DNA of 64,000 bases from Pseudoalteromonas sp. DL-6 (GTDB taxonomy: Bacteria > Pseudomonadota > Gammaproteobacteria > Enterobacterales > Alteromonadaceae), in contig NZ_CP019770.1 of NCBI RefSeq assembly GCF_004328665.1, positions 2,108,001-2,172,000 of the forward strand. The letters are read 5' to 3'. The position numbers were made by a program, and so were the translations under genes. The notes beneath the pieces were generated by a model. It searched no databases. It worked only from the letters and a program-made list of their open reading frames with translations, and was not told the DNA's origin. The first letter of the stretch is position 1. Each line of letters opens with the position of its first letter. This document shows, piece by piece, positions 46,280 to 55,870 of the stretch.

Positions 46280-46444
46280 ATGTGGTATTTCGCGTGGATT
46301 TTAGGTGTACTGCTTGCTTGTACCTTAGGCGTTATAAACGTGATGTGGTATGAATTTCATCAAAATAAAAACAGCATTGCTGATGATGAACAAGCCACCC
46401 ATGATTTATTAAACGAGCATAATACAAATCACAATGACGACTAA
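46280..46444 (+). CDS. cydX: Cytochrome bd oxidase small subunit CydX
   Basis: A 54-aa single-helix protein beginning MWYFAWILGVLLACTLGVIN, then VMWYEF: the MWYFAWILG start and the conserved Glu of the CydX family, which stabilises haems in the bd complex. It has AAGGAG upstream and overlaps the cydD ATG by 11 bases. The tail (ADDEQATHDLLNEHNTNHNDD) is longer than E. coli CydX (37 aa). Confidence 0.93.
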   Translation: MWYFAWILGVLLACTLGVINVMWYEFHQNKNSIADDEQATHDLLNEHNTNHNDD

Positions 46445-48209
46445 TCCCCGACCAAATCGCGCGCAGCAACAACCCCTGCGCGCTTTTTTAAAACAGCAGA
46501 GTAAACCGGCGGCAATGTGGTTAAAGCTAAGCATTGCACTTGGAACCGTTAATGCGATTTTAATGATTGCAGGTGCTTATTTGCTCGCGCAAACCATTCA
46601 TGAGGTAATGTTTGAAGGGCGTAATTTAGCCCAAGTTACCCAGTATTTATGGCCTTTAGCGGGTATTATTTTGTTACGCGCACTTTTTTTAGCGCTCAGC
46701 GAGCGATTAAGCGCATTTGCTACGCTTAAAATTAAATCGGCTATTCGCCAAACCTTACTCGATAAACTCACACAACTCGGCCCAAGTTATATAGAGAAAA
46801 ATGGCCAAGGCGCTACGCTCAACACGCTGCACAATGGTGTAGAGGCACTCCATGACTACTATGCTAAATACCTACCCGGTGTTGCCTATAGTGCGCTTAT
46901 TCCATTGGCTATATTAGTGGTTATATTTCCTACCGATTACAAAGCAGGATTAATATTTTTATTAACCGCGCCACTTATTCCTTTTTTTATGATTCTAGTT
47001 GGTCACAAAGCCGAGGCGCTTAATCAAAAACGTTGGCAACAACTGGCAGTATTAGGAAACTATTTTTTTGACCGTGTACAAGGGCTTACTCAACTAAAAT
47101 TATTTAATGCCACGCGCAAAGAACTCAAACAAATTGCGCGTATTTCAGATGATTTTAGGCACGCAACGCTAAACGTGTTAAAAATTGCTTTTTTATCCTC
47201 TTTTGCTCTGGAGTTTTTAGCCACAATTAGTGTGGCACTGGTAGCGGTAATTATTGGCTTTAGATTATTTTTTGGCACCCTAGATTTTGCTACTGGCTTT
47301 GTAGTGCTGTTACTAGCACCTGAATTTTATTTACCCCTTCGCCAATTAGGCAGCCATTATCATGCGCGCCTGCAGGGGATCAGTGCTGCCGCAGATATGT
47401 TGATTATTTTAAATGCACCACTGCCCGAAAATGATGATAGCCACACAGCGAATATCAATATTGATGCTAACAATACTATCAGCATCCATGATCTCAACTT
47501 TAGTTACCCTAATAGCAATGAGGGAATAAATAATATTAATTTAACACTGCCAAGCACAGGACTAGTAGCCATTGTGGGAGCTAGTGGCTCAGGTAAGAGC
47601 ACCCTACTTGATTGCATGCTTGGTTTTCACCCAGAAGTAATACAACACATATCCATTGACCAACAACCATTGACGACTGCGAATATAAGTCAATTACAAC
47701 AAAGCATTGCATGGATCCCACAAAAGCCAACCTTATTTTACGATACCCTAGCCGCCAATATAAAACTAGGTAACCCTAGCGCTTCACATGAAGCACTTGA
47801 ACATGCTGCAAAGCAAGCAGGCGCACTGGAATTTATTAACGAGCTGCCCGATGGCTTTAATACTTTAATAGGTGAGCAAGGTGAAGGGCTATCTGGCGGG
47901 CAAAAACAGCGTATAGCATTAGCTCGTGCATTTTTAAAACACGCCCCTATTCTAGTGCTCGATGAGCCAACCGCTCATTTAGATAGTCAAACCGAGCAAC
48001 TCATTCAAAACGCTATTGCTGAGTATGCAAAAAACCACTTGGTGATCACCATCGCACATCGCTTAAATACAGTAAAAAATGCTAAGCAACTTATCGTTAT
48101 GGAAAACGGCTGCATCGTTCAACAAGGCGATTTTAAAGCGCTCAGCCAGCAATCTGGCGAATTTGCAAAGCTACTGCAAACAGCAGAACAAGGGGTAACT
48201 AATGGCTAA
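46434..48209 (+). CDS. cydD: CydD, heterodimeric ABC exporter subunit for cysteine/glutathione
   Basis: CydDC exports cysteine and glutathione to the periplasm and is needed to assemble cytochrome bd. The 591-aa half-transporter has six membrane helices (about 30-310), then an ATPase domain with Walker A GASGSGKSTL, Q-loop AWIPQKP, signature LSGGQKQRIALARA, Walker B ILVLDEPT and the IAHRL H-loop. It overlaps cydX and cydC, so all five cyd genes are coupled. Length agrees with E. coli CydD (588). Confidence 0.95.
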   Translation: MTTNPRPNRAQQQPLRAFLKQQSKPAAMWLKLSIALGTVNAILMIAGAYLLAQTIHEVMFEGRNLAQVTQYLWPLAGIILLRALFLALSERLSAFATLKIKSAIRQTLLDKLTQLGPSYIEKNGQGATLNTLHNGVEALHDYYAKYLPGVAYSALIPLAILVVIFPTDYKAGLIFLLTAPLIPFFMILVGHKAEALNQKRWQQLAVLGNYFFDRVQGLTQLKLFNATRKELKQIARISDDFRHATLNVLKIAFLSSFALEFLATISVALVAVIIGFRLFFGTLDFATGFVVLLLAPEFYLPLRQLGSHYHARLQGISAAADMLIILNAPLPENDDSHTANINIDANNTISIHDLNFSYPNSNEGINNINLTLPSTGLVAIVGASGSGKSTLLDCMLGFHPEVIQHISIDQQPLTTANISQLQQSIAWIPQKPTLFYDTLAANIKLGNPSASHEALEHAAKQAGALEFINELPDGFNTLIGEQGEGLSGGQKQRIALARAFLKHAPILVLDEPTAHLDSQTEQLIQNAIAEYAKNHLVITIAHRLNTVKNAKQLIVMENGCIVQQGDFKALSQQSGEFAKLLQTAEQGVTNG

Positions 48210-49938
48210 TTTTATTCGTTTACTCAAATTGTGCCGCCCTCATTATAAAGCGATGCTTTTAGGGACGTTTCTAGCGTCACTCACGGTGCTAGCTAATGTA
48301 GGCTTACTCGCTATTTCAGGCTGGTTTTTAGCTTCTATGGCAGCCGCAGGAATTGCCGGCGTCCATATGAACTACTTTACCCCAGCTGGCACCATTCGTT
48401 TTTTGGCGATTGTGCGCACCGCTTCACGTTACGCTGAACGCTTAGTTACTCACAACGCCACATTTTTATTGTTAAGTGAAATACGAGTAAATATGTTCGC
48501 CACACTCAGTAAACTTAATAATCTTGATTTGGCTATGAGCCGCAGTGCAGATTTAGTTAACCGCTTACAAAATGATGTAGACGCACTAGATAAATTTTAT
48601 TTAAATGTGTTGCTGCCGATGTTAGTAGCTTTACTGACTGTGCCTATTATTATGCTGTTTATGTCTGCTTACAGCCCAAGTGTAGCCTTAATTTGCTTTA
48701 CGGGCATCGTTGTTATTGGGGTGGTTATACCCGCTATATTGAGCAGACAATTAGATAAAAATAGCCACCAAGAAACCTTACTTAGTGCGCAACTAAGAGC
48801 AGAGCTATCTGATACCTTAACGGGCCTTAGAGAACTAAATATTTATCAAGCTCGACACCAGCAACTCACTAAGTGTGATCAGTTAAGTGAGCAGTATAAT
48901 CAGCAATTATTTATTCGTCATAAGGCTTTTGGCAACGCTGATGGGTTGAGCTTACTCATAGTACAATTGGCTATGCTTGCCAGCATTGTAACTATTGTGC
49001 CGCTAGTATTTAGCGGTGCTATGGTAAATGTAGAGCTGGCGATGTTGAGCCTGTTTGTGCTTGCCAGTTTTGAAAGCGTATTGTTACTGCCTAACGCCTT
49101 TATTGAGCTTCCTAATGTACTAAAAGCAGCTGAGCGACTCTTTATTCTTGAAGACAAAACGCTTAGCACAAATAATGTATCAACCACAGATATTGAGCTA
49201 TTAAATAAGCACTGGGCTTTATCGTTAAATAATGTCAGCTATCACTATGGCCAAAAGCAGGCATTAAATAATGTGAGTTTTGCGCTCCCCGCGAAGCATA
49301 AAGTAGCCATTGTTGGGCGAAGTGGAAGTGGTAAAACCACCTTAGTGAATTTGCTTAGTAGTTTATGGCCGCTACAGCAAGGAACAATAAGCTTACAAAG
49401 CGGCAAAGAAATCATAAACCTACATGAGTTAAATAATGAGAGTCGTGCAAAAACATTAAATATTTTAGCCCAGCAGCATCATATTTTTGATGGTACATTA
49501 GGCGAAAACCTTGCTTACGCAGCTCCCAATGTAACCTCGCAAAAAATGATAGCAGCATTAAGACAGGCAGAGTTAGGTGATTGGTTTTCTGAGCTAAAAC
49601 AAGGGTTAAAAACCCGTTTGGGTACCGGCGGTCGAAACGTATCTCAGGGCCAATCAAGACGTATAGCGCTAGCACAAGCGCTGCTGCAACAGCCTGCCAT
49701 TTTAGTGCTTGATGAACCGACTGAAGGACTCGACAATATTTCTAAACAAGCCGTTATGAACAGTATTTTACAGCTAAAAGAGCATGCTAGTGTATTAACA
49801 ATTACTCATGATCCAGCGTTGTTATCGCAAATGGATAGTGTCATCTGGTTAGACAGCGGACAGATCATCGCTCAAGGTTCACATCAACAATTGCTCAATG
49901 AACACCCTGACTATATGGCGTTAACGACCCGCTTTTAG
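48202..49938 (+). CDS. cydC: CydC, heterodimeric ABC exporter subunit for cysteine/glutathione
   Basis: Partner of CydD. The 578-aa protein starts with FIRLLKLCRPHYKAMLLGTFLASLTVLANVGLLAISGWFLAS-type helices and ends in an ATPase domain with GRSGSGKTTL, LAQQHHIFDGTLGEN, a degenerate signature NVSQGQSRRIALAQA (SQGQ instead of SGGQ), LVLDEPTEGLD and LTITHD. Such asymmetric signatures are usual in CydC. It is 12 bp from the stop of rlpA on the other strand, so transcription converges there. Confidence 0.95.
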   Translation: MANFIRLLKLCRPHYKAMLLGTFLASLTVLANVGLLAISGWFLASMAAAGIAGVHMNYFTPAGTIRFLAIVRTASRYAERLVTHNATFLLLSEIRVNMFATLSKLNNLDLAMSRSADLVNRLQNDVDALDKFYLNVLLPMLVALLTVPIIMLFMSAYSPSVALICFTGIVVIGVVIPAILSRQLDKNSHQETLLSAQLRAELSDTLTGLRELNIYQARHQQLTKCDQLSEQYNQQLFIRHKAFGNADGLSLLIVQLAMLASIVTIVPLVFSGAMVNVELAMLSLFVLASFESVLLLPNAFIELPNVLKAAERLFILEDKTLSTNNVSTTDIELLNKHWALSLNNVSYHYGQKQALNNVSFALPAKHKVAIVGRSGSGKTTLVNLLSSLWPLQQGTISLQSGKEIINLHELNNESRAKTLNILAQQHHIFDGTLGENLAYAAPNVTSQKMIAALRQAELGDWFSELKQGLKTRLGTGGRNVSQGQSRRIALAQALLQQPAILVLDEPTEGLDNISKQAVMNSILQLKEHASVLTITHDPALLSQMDSVIWLDSGQIIAQGSHQQLLNEHPDYMALTTRF

Positions 49939-49950
49939 TCCTTAGCAGTA

Positions 49951-50343
49951 TTATTTTTTATCAATAACGGTGACCGCTACATCAATAACGCCGACTTTAG
50001 GGTCGGCTATTTTTTCAAACATCGCCTTAGATAAATCAATAATTCGCCCCCGGATATAAGGGCCTCTGTCGTTAATTTTCACCACCACTGACTTATTATT
50101 AGCAATATTAGTAACGTTTACTCGTGTACCAAACGGGAGTTTTAAATGAGCAGCTGTTGCCGCTTGTTGGCTAAAGCGCTCGCCACTGGCAGTAGTTCGG
50201 CCGTGGTATTTATCAGCATAAAATGATGCTTTACCTCGTTCTGAGATATCACTTTGTTGACTATTTATCTTGTTTGGCGCAGTACTGCAGGCGGTCAAAA
50301 TAACCGATAGTACTGAAATAAATACTAATTTTGTCTGTTTCAT
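49951..50343 (-). CDS. rlpA: RlpA-like septal lipoprotein (lytic transglycosylase domain)
   Basis: A 130-aa lipoprotein with a lipobox (VILTAC, cysteine near residue 19) and a double-psi beta-barrel domain: [60 protein letters not shown]. These are the catalytic and substrate-binding segments of RlpA, which cuts denuded glycan at the septum in Pseudomonas. It lacks the C-terminal SPOR domain and is much shorter than the E. coli form. The symbol is used in the family sense. It lies between the cyd and lpx genes on the lpx strand. Confidence 0.82.
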   Translation of the reverse strand: MKQTKLVFISVLSVILTACSTAPNKINSQQSDISERGKASFYADKYHGRTTASGERFSQQAATAAHLKLPFGTRVNVTNIANNKSVVVKINDRGPYIRGRIIDLSKAMFEKIADPKVGVIDVAVTVIDKK

Positions 50344-50422
50344 TTTTTATACTTTATAGGAAAATGTGCAGATAGTGTAATGGGACAAGGCTGAGTAGAG
50401 ACTGAATTATTAATCAACTAAT

Positions 50423-50457
50423 AAAAAACCACCTTGATTGCTCAAAGGTGGTTTGTT
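50423..50457 (-). terminator. Rho-independent terminator at the end of lpxA
   Basis: Minus strand AAACCACCTT, loop, AAGGTGGTTTTTTATT; a ten-bp stem and T-run, 23 bp after the lpxA stop. It ends the map-distal lpx transcript before rlpA. Confidence 0.85.
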
Positions 50458-50479
50458 ATATCTATTAAAATGCTCTGTA

Positions 50480-51250
50480 TTAACGCACGATACCGCGTTC
50501 AGAACTTTTAACGAAATCAATCATCAATTGCACTGCTGGATATTTTTCAGCGTCTTCAGCAAGTGACTCAATCGCTTCATCAACACCTAAGCTCTTGCGG
50601 TAAAACGCTTTGTACGCGCGGCGTACTGCCATAATTTCATCACTTTCAAAACCACGGCGTTTCATGCCTTCAGTATTGATTGCTGCAGGGCCTGCTGGCA
50701 TACCAATGGTGGTAACGAATGGAGGCACGTCTTTGTTTACCCCCGAATACATACCAACAAATGCATGCGCACCAATTTTACAAAATTGATGCACACCGGA
50801 GTTACCCGCTAAAATCACCCAGTCGCCAACATGAACATGGCCGGCTACACTGGCATTATTTGCAAAAATAACGTTATCGCCAACAACAGCATCATGCGCA
50901 ACATGAGTGTAAGCCATAAATAGGTTATTGCTGCCTATTTTAGTAACGCCTTCATCTTGAATTGTGCCGCGGTGGATAGTTGCACATTCACGAATAACAT
51001 TATTGTCGCCAATAATTAAGCTGGTTGGCTCGTTGTTGTATTTTTTGTCTTGGCAGGCTTCGCCAACAGAAGCAAACTGAAAAATATGGTTACCAGAGCC
51101 AATAGTAGAAGGCCCTTTAACAACAACGTGAGACTCAATAATACAGTCATCACCAATAACAACATCATTACCGATGTAACTGTATGGTCCAACTGACACA
51201 TTGTTACCAAGTTTTGCACCCGGTTCGATTATTGCCGTAGCATGGATCAC
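50480..51250 (-). CDS. lpxA: UDP-N-acetylglucosamine acyltransferase LpxA
   Basis: First enzyme of lipid A synthesis: it adds a 3-hydroxyacyl chain from acyl carrier protein to UDP-GlcNAc. The 256-aa protein is a left-handed beta-helix with many I-G-x-x-x hexapeptide repeats (NNVSVGPYSYIGNDVVIGDD, VFFANN-like turns), the acyl-binding HVAHDAVVG loop with catalytic His, and the helical C-terminus AIESLAEDAEKYPAVQLMID. It follows fabZ by 2 bp. lpxB is not next to it here. Confidence 0.97.
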   Translation of the reverse strand: MIHATAIIEPGAKLGNNVSVGPYSYIGNDVVIGDDCIIESHVVVKGPSTIGSGNHIFQFASVGEACQDKKYNNEPTSLIIGDNNVIRECATIHRGTIQDEGVTKIGSNNLFMAYTHVAHDAVVGDNVIFANNASVAGHVHVGDWVILAGNSGVHQFCKIGAHAFVGMYSGVNKDVPPFVTTIGMPAGPAAINTEGMKRRGFESDEIMAVRRAYKAFYRKSLGVDEAIESLAEDAEKYPAVQLMIDFVKSSERGIVR

Positions 51251-51252
51251 AA

Positions 51253-51729
51253 TTAAAACTCTCTTCTAGCACACATGATTTCGGCGCTACACACTGTTTT
51301 GCCGTCAACTTTAGCTTCAGCCGCAAATTTCCATATGTTACGACGCTCTTTTAAAAACTTAACATGAAGATGCATAGTATCACCTGGCACAACCGGCTGC
51401 TTAAAACGAGCATTGTCTACAGCTGCAAATAGGTAAAGTTCGTTTTCGCTACGATTTTCAACCGTTTTAAACCCTAATAGACCCGTTGCTTGCGCCATTG
51501 ACTCTAATATTAGCACACCAGGAAAAATCGGCTGATTTGGGAAATGGCCAGTGAAAATAGGTTCATTAATCGATACATTTTTAATTGCATGCAACGATTC
51601 ACCTGGAGTGAAATCGATTACACGATCAATTAGTAGCATCGGGTAACGGTGCGGTAATAAACTTAAAATTTCTTGAATATCAAGGCTATTTAATTCGTTT
51701 GCCAAAATAGCATCCTTTTTAGTGTTCAA
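51253..51729 (-). CDS. fabZ: 3-hydroxyacyl-ACP dehydratase FabZ
   Basis: FabZ dehydrates beta-hydroxyacyl-ACP in fatty acid synthesis and competes with LpxA/LpxD for substrate. The 158-aa hotdog-fold protein has [20 protein letters not shown], the catalytic [27 protein letters not shown] (His and Glu) and a core [14 protein letters not shown]. It is packed between lpxD and lpxA with 2-3 bp gaps, as in other gammaproteobacteria. Confidence 0.97.
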   Translation of the reverse strand: MNTKKDAILANELNSLDIQEILSLLPHRYPMLLIDRVIDFTPGESLHAIKNVSINEPIFTGHFPNQPIFPGVLILESMAQATGLLGFKTVENRSENELYLFAAVDNARFKQPVVPGDTMHLHVKFLKERRNIWKFAAEAKVDGKTVCSAEIMCARREF

Positions 51730-51732
51730 CGA

Positions 51733-52755
51733 TCATGACTTATTCAATGCTTCAAGCGCTTTTAGACGTGATTTCATGTCTGAAAGGTTGCGCAAATGAG
51801 CAATTGATTTTCGCCATTCTTTGTTAGTCGTATGAGGCATACCAGATGAGTAAATACCTGGTTCGGTGATTGATTTGGTCACCATACTCATGCCGGTAAT
51901 TATAACACCATCACACACAGACATGTGACCGTTAATTGCGCTCATGCCGCCAATCTGGCAATTTTTACCTATGGTGACACTGCCTGCAAGTACAGTACAA
52001 CCGGCAATAGCCGTGCCTGATTGAACTTCAACGTTGTGTGCTATCTGACATTGGTTATCAATAATAACGTTACTATGAATAATAGTATCATCGAGTGCAC
52101 CACGATCTATGGTGGTACTTGCACCGATTTCTACTTTATCGCCAATGATCACAGAGCCTAGTTGTGGAATTTTAAGCCACTCACCACGTTCATTTGCATA
52201 ACCAAAACCATCACTACCAATAACAGTGTTTGCTTGCAATAAACAGTCTGCGCCAATCTCAACATCATGATAAATGCTCACACTTGGCCAAAGTTTGGTG
52301 CCTGAACCTATTTTAGCACGTTCACCAATAAAACTGTTCGGACCAATTTGTGCGTTATCACCAATTACAGCATCAGCTTCAACTACAACATTAGCACCAA
52401 TGGCTGCACTTTTGCTCACTTGTGCAGTAGCATGTATAACCGCACTTGGATGCACACCGTGAGATGCGCTACGCGGGGTAGTATCCATTAATTGAGCTAA
52501 CTTGGCGTAACTAACATAGGGATTAGTAACAATGATTTTATTGCCTGAAAAATAAGGTGCATCGTCAGGGCTCAGTATCACCGCACTGGCTTGTGTTGTC
52601 TCAAGTTGAGAGCGATATTTCTTGTTCGCTAAAAATGCAATATGCCCAGTATGGGCATTTGCAAGTGTCGCTATTTTTTTAATTTCTAAAGCGCCATCAC
52701 CTTGAAGCTCGGCGCTTAGAAGTTCCGCAATTTGCGAAAGCGTATAATTTTGCAT
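51733..52755 (-). CDS. lpxD: UDP-3-O-acyl-glucosamine N-acyltransferase LpxD
   Basis: Third step of lipid A synthesis: it adds the N-linked acyl chain. The 340-aa protein has the N-terminal uridine-binding domain (about 1-100; NPYVSYAKLAQLM), a long left-handed beta-helix (GANVVVEADAVIGDNAQIGPN, IGDKVEIGASTTIDRG) with catalytic CQIAHNVEVQ His, and a C-terminal helix with HLRNLSDMKSRLKALE. It lies 8 bp after skp. Confidence 0.97.
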   Translation of the reverse strand: MQNYTLSQIAELLSAELQGDGALEIKKIATLANAHTGHIAFLANKKYRSQLETTQASAVILSPDDAPYFSGNKIIVTNPYVSYAKLAQLMDTTPRSASHGVHPSAVIHATAQVSKSAAIGANVVVEADAVIGDNAQIGPNSFIGERAKIGSGTKLWPSVSIYHDVEIGADCLLQANTVIGSDGFGYANERGEWLKIPQLGSVIIGDKVEIGASTTIDRGALDDTIIHSNVIIDNQCQIAHNVEVQSGTAIAGCTVLAGSVTIGKNCQIGGMSAINGHMSVCDGVIITGMSMVTKSITEPGIYSSGMPHTTNKEWRKSIAHLRNLSDMKSRLKALEALNKS

Positions 52756-52762
52756 AGATTAA

Positions 52763-53281
52763 TTATTTCTTACTTACAGCTGTTACAACTTTTTCAGAAA
52801 GATCAGTTACTTCTTTAGGGTTAAAGTAAATAGTTGTGTCTTTTACCTTAACTTCGTCGAAGTCGCCATCTTTGGCAATTTCTTCAATAGTTTTAATAAT
52901 TAAAGTCTGAACTTTAGCTAGCTCTTGATTTTGACGTGCTTTAATTTCCTGCTCTAATGGACGACCCTTTTCAGCAAGATTTTTTTGCATACCCTGAATT
53001 TTATCACGTAATGCGTCTTTTTGGTCTTGACTCATTGTGGTGCTTTCACGCTTAAACTTTTCTGCTTCAAAACGAATATCGCCTTGTAACTTTTCAAGCT
53101 CTTGACGACGCTCTGCAAATTCAGTTTGTAAAGACTGCTCAATTTTGGCCATTTGTGGAAGCTGCTTGTAAATTTCTTGCATATCTACAATACCCACTTT
53201 ATGAGCAAAAGCATTAACTGATGTTCCCATCATAAGTGTAGCTAAAATCGCAACTGCTGTTGATTTGAATAATTTTTTCAT
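52763..53281 (-). CDS. skp: Periplasmic chaperone Skp (OmpH)
   Basis: Skp holds unfolded outer-membrane proteins on the way to BamA. The 172-aa protein has a signal peptide (about 26 aa, cleaved after NAFA), then HKVGIVDMQEIYKQLPQM and a long charged coiled-coil arm (QTEFAERRQELEKLQGDIRF to KARQNQELAKVQTLI), ending in a hydrophobic strand. Its place between bamA and lpxD is diagnostic. A GGAG site precedes ATG. Confidence 0.96.
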   Translation of the reverse strand: MKKLFKSTAVAILATLMMGTSVNAFAHKVGIVDMQEIYKQLPQMAKIEQSLQTEFAERRQELEKLQGDIRFEAEKFKRESTTMSQDQKDALRDKIQGMQKNLAEKGRPLEQEIKARQNQELAKVQTLIIKTIEEIAKDGDFDEVKVKDTTIYFNPKEVTDLSEKVVTAVSKK

Positions 53282-53292
53282 AAAAAACTCCT

Positions 53293-55764
53293 TTAGAAAG
53301 TGTTACTAATATTAAAACTGATGGTCTTGGTATCGTCATCTTCTTCTTTTTGCAACGGATACGCAAAGCTGATCAGCATAGGACCCATAGGTGAGATCCA
53401 TTGTAATGATAAACCGGTTGCAACCCTAAAGCGCATTGGGTCTGAGTAGTCATCTAATTTTGCACGCTCATCAATACCTAAGTTTTGATAACGATCAACG
53501 TTAAACTCGGTATCCCAGACGTTAGCTGCATCAACAAAGAAACTAGTACGTACTGAACTGGTATTTTCTTCATCTAAGAACGGTGTAGGAACAATAAGCT
53601 CCATACCTGCAACCGCTTTCGCGTTACCACCTATACGGCCTTGAGGAACAAGCACGTCAAACTCTGAAGCACCACCTATATTACCAGTGGTTGTACCATC
53701 GCCCGATGGCGTGCCTGGTATAGATTGTGGTACTCGTGATACCGCACGCGGTAAGATGGTATTTCTATCAAAGCCGCGTAATTCCATTTCTGTAATACGG
53801 AAGTACTCTTGGAATGGTAAAGTTTGCTCATACCCGTTGGTAGAACCATAACCATTACCATAACCTAATGCCGCACGCGTTGAGAAAACCCAACGGTGAT
53901 CGTTAGAAATCGGCCAGTAAAAACGTGAATCGTAATTTAATTTAAAGTATTTTAAATCTGAATTAGGCGTTGTGGCTGTCAGGTTTAATGTTTGTCTTGA
54001 GCCTGCCGTTGGGAATAAACCACGGTTAACCGTTACACGCGACCAACCCACACTTAACTCATATTTTGTAAACTCAAAGCCCGCATCAGGATTCTCTGGA
54101 TCTAAGAAGGTTTCACGTAGTACACGTGTTTGCTCATATTCTGCAATATCAGATAGCTCTTCTTCTATCCAACGAGCCCCAAAGTTAACACGGTTTATAG
54201 CATCAATTGGAAAACCAATATTAGTGCCTAAACCGTAACTTTTTGACTTATAGTCAATCAAGCTAAACTGGCTAGCATCGTAGTTACTATAAAAGATGCT
54301 GCTGCCTTGCGATACACCATCTGGCGTAAAGTAAGGGTCTGTGTACGACACACTAACACGCTCAGAACCACGCGAGGTATTAATGTTAAAACCAATTTGA
54401 TTACCTGTACCTAAAAAGTTAGATTCGGTCACACCGATATTAAATTGCAGACCTAAGTACGAACCATAAGCAAGGCCGGCATTAAAGCTACCTGCTGATT
54501 GCTCTTTAACAGTAAAGTCAACATCAACTTGATCATCCACACCAGGGACAGGCACTACATTAAAGTCAACCGTTTCCATATAAGGTAAGCGTTGAATTTG
54601 TAACTTAGAACGCTCTAAATTTTGATTAGATAGCCATGCACCTTCAAGCTGTGTCATTTCACGACGTAGAACTTCGTCGGCTGTATTTTGGTTACCACCA
54701 ACAATAATTCGACGCACATAAACACGTTTACCCGGGTCAACCGATAAGGTCAGTTGTACTTCTTGATTTTCGTCATCAATTTCTGGAATGGTGCGTACTT
54801 CCGCATTGGCATAACCAAAACGCGCTAAGTAGCTTTTTATGAACTCTTCTGAAGAGGTAACAACTGAACCGTTGTAAAGCTCGCCAGTGCGTAGCGGGAT
54901 AACACTTTTGATTAGCTCTTCTCGACCGAGTAAATCACCGATGAAATCAAAGCCTTTTACTTTGTATTTAACGCCTTCGGTTATATTGGCCGTTACATAA
55001 ACCGATTCACGTTCAGGACTAACTGATACTTGCGTTGAGTCAATATTAAAACGTAAATAACCACGGTCTAAATAAAAGCTACGAATTTTTTCTAAATCGC
55101 CTTCAATGGTTTGTTTTTGATAGCGATCGCTACCCATAAACTGCCACCAAGGTAAATCTTGTTGCGACTCTGCAAGCTGTAATAGCTCTTCGTTTGAGAA
55201 AAGTTCATTACCAACTAAGTTGATTTGACGAATAGAGGCTGCATCGCCCTCATCAAACTCGAGTTTTAATTTAACCCGGTTACGAGGGAGCTTTGTGATG
55301 CTAATATCCACTTTTGCATTGTATTTACCAATGCTGTGGAAAAACTCAACTAAGCCTTTTTCAATGTTATCGATAACCGTTTTATCCAGCGGCTCGCCTT
55401 GGCGAATATCTTGTTGATCAAGCGACTGGTTTAACTGCTCATCTTTTATGTCTTTATTGCCTTCAAATTCAATAAAGCTAATTGTTGGGCGTTCTGTTAC
55501 TTTAAAAATAACGTTATTGCCATCACGCAACGCTTTTATATTGTCAAAGTGACCTGAGCGATAAAGTGACTTAATTGTTTTTGAAATTGTGTATTCATCA
55601 ACATTGTCGCCCACGTTAATAGGAATATGCGTTAATGCAGCACCAAGTGCGACACGTTGCAGTCCTTCAACTTTTAAATCTTCAACAATAAAGGAGTTTT
55701 GGCCTAGGGCTGCAAAACTTGCACCCAATAAACTTGAAACTACCAAATGTTTTTTTATAGCCAT
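53293..55764 (-). CDS. bamA: BamA, outer-membrane protein assembly factor
   Basis: BamA folds and inserts outer-membrane proteins. The 823-aa protein starts with a signal peptide (MAIKKHLVVSSLLGASFAALG), then five POTRA domains (about 24-425; FIVEDLKVEGLQRVALGAAL opens POTRA1), and a 16-strand barrel with ELRGFDRNTILPR (the family's VRGF lid motif with an L for V) and a C-terminal strand ending NTF. ATG at 55764 is chosen over an upstream ATG at 55806 because the signal peptide begins here. It lies between rseP and skp. Confidence 0.97.
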   Translation of the reverse strand: MAIKKHLVVSSLLGASFAALGQNSFIVEDLKVEGLQRVALGAALTHIPINVGDNVDEYTISKTIKSLYRSGHFDNIKALRDGNNVIFKVTERPTISFIEFEGNKDIKDEQLNQSLDQQDIRQGEPLDKTVIDNIEKGLVEFFHSIGKYNAKVDISITKLPRNRVKLKLEFDEGDAASIRQINLVGNELFSNEELLQLAESQQDLPWWQFMGSDRYQKQTIEGDLEKIRSFYLDRGYLRFNIDSTQVSVSPERESVYVTANITEGVKYKVKGFDFIGDLLGREELIKSVIPLRTGELYNGSVVTSSEEFIKSYLARFGYANAEVRTIPEIDDENQEVQLTLSVDPGKRVYVRRIIVGGNQNTADEVLRREMTQLEGAWLSNQNLERSKLQIQRLPYMETVDFNVVPVPGVDDQVDVDFTVKEQSAGSFNAGLAYGSYLGLQFNIGVTESNFLGTGNQIGFNINTSRGSERVSVSYTDPYFTPDGVSQGSSIFYSNYDASQFSLIDYKSKSYGLGTNIGFPIDAINRVNFGARWIEEELSDIAEYEQTRVLRETFLDPENPDAGFEFTKYELSVGWSRVTVNRGLFPTAGSRQTLNLTATTPNSDLKYFKLNYDSRFYWPISNDHRWVFSTRAALGYGNGYGSTNGYEQTLPFQEYFRITEMELRGFDRNTILPRAVSRVPQSIPGTPSGDGTTTGNIGGASEFDVLVPQGRIGGNAKAVAGMELIVPTPFLDEENTSSVRTSFFVDAANVWDTEFNVDRYQNLGIDERAKLDDYSDPMRFRVATGLSLQWISPMGPMLISFAYPLQKEEDDDTKTISFNISNTF

Positions 55765-55870
55765 TTTATTATCTTTATCCTTTACAACTGTATTACCGCT
55801 TAGCATCGTAAACTAAATAGTTACGAGCTTTACAATCGTGTTCTAATTTGTCGTTACCACGCTTAAACAA

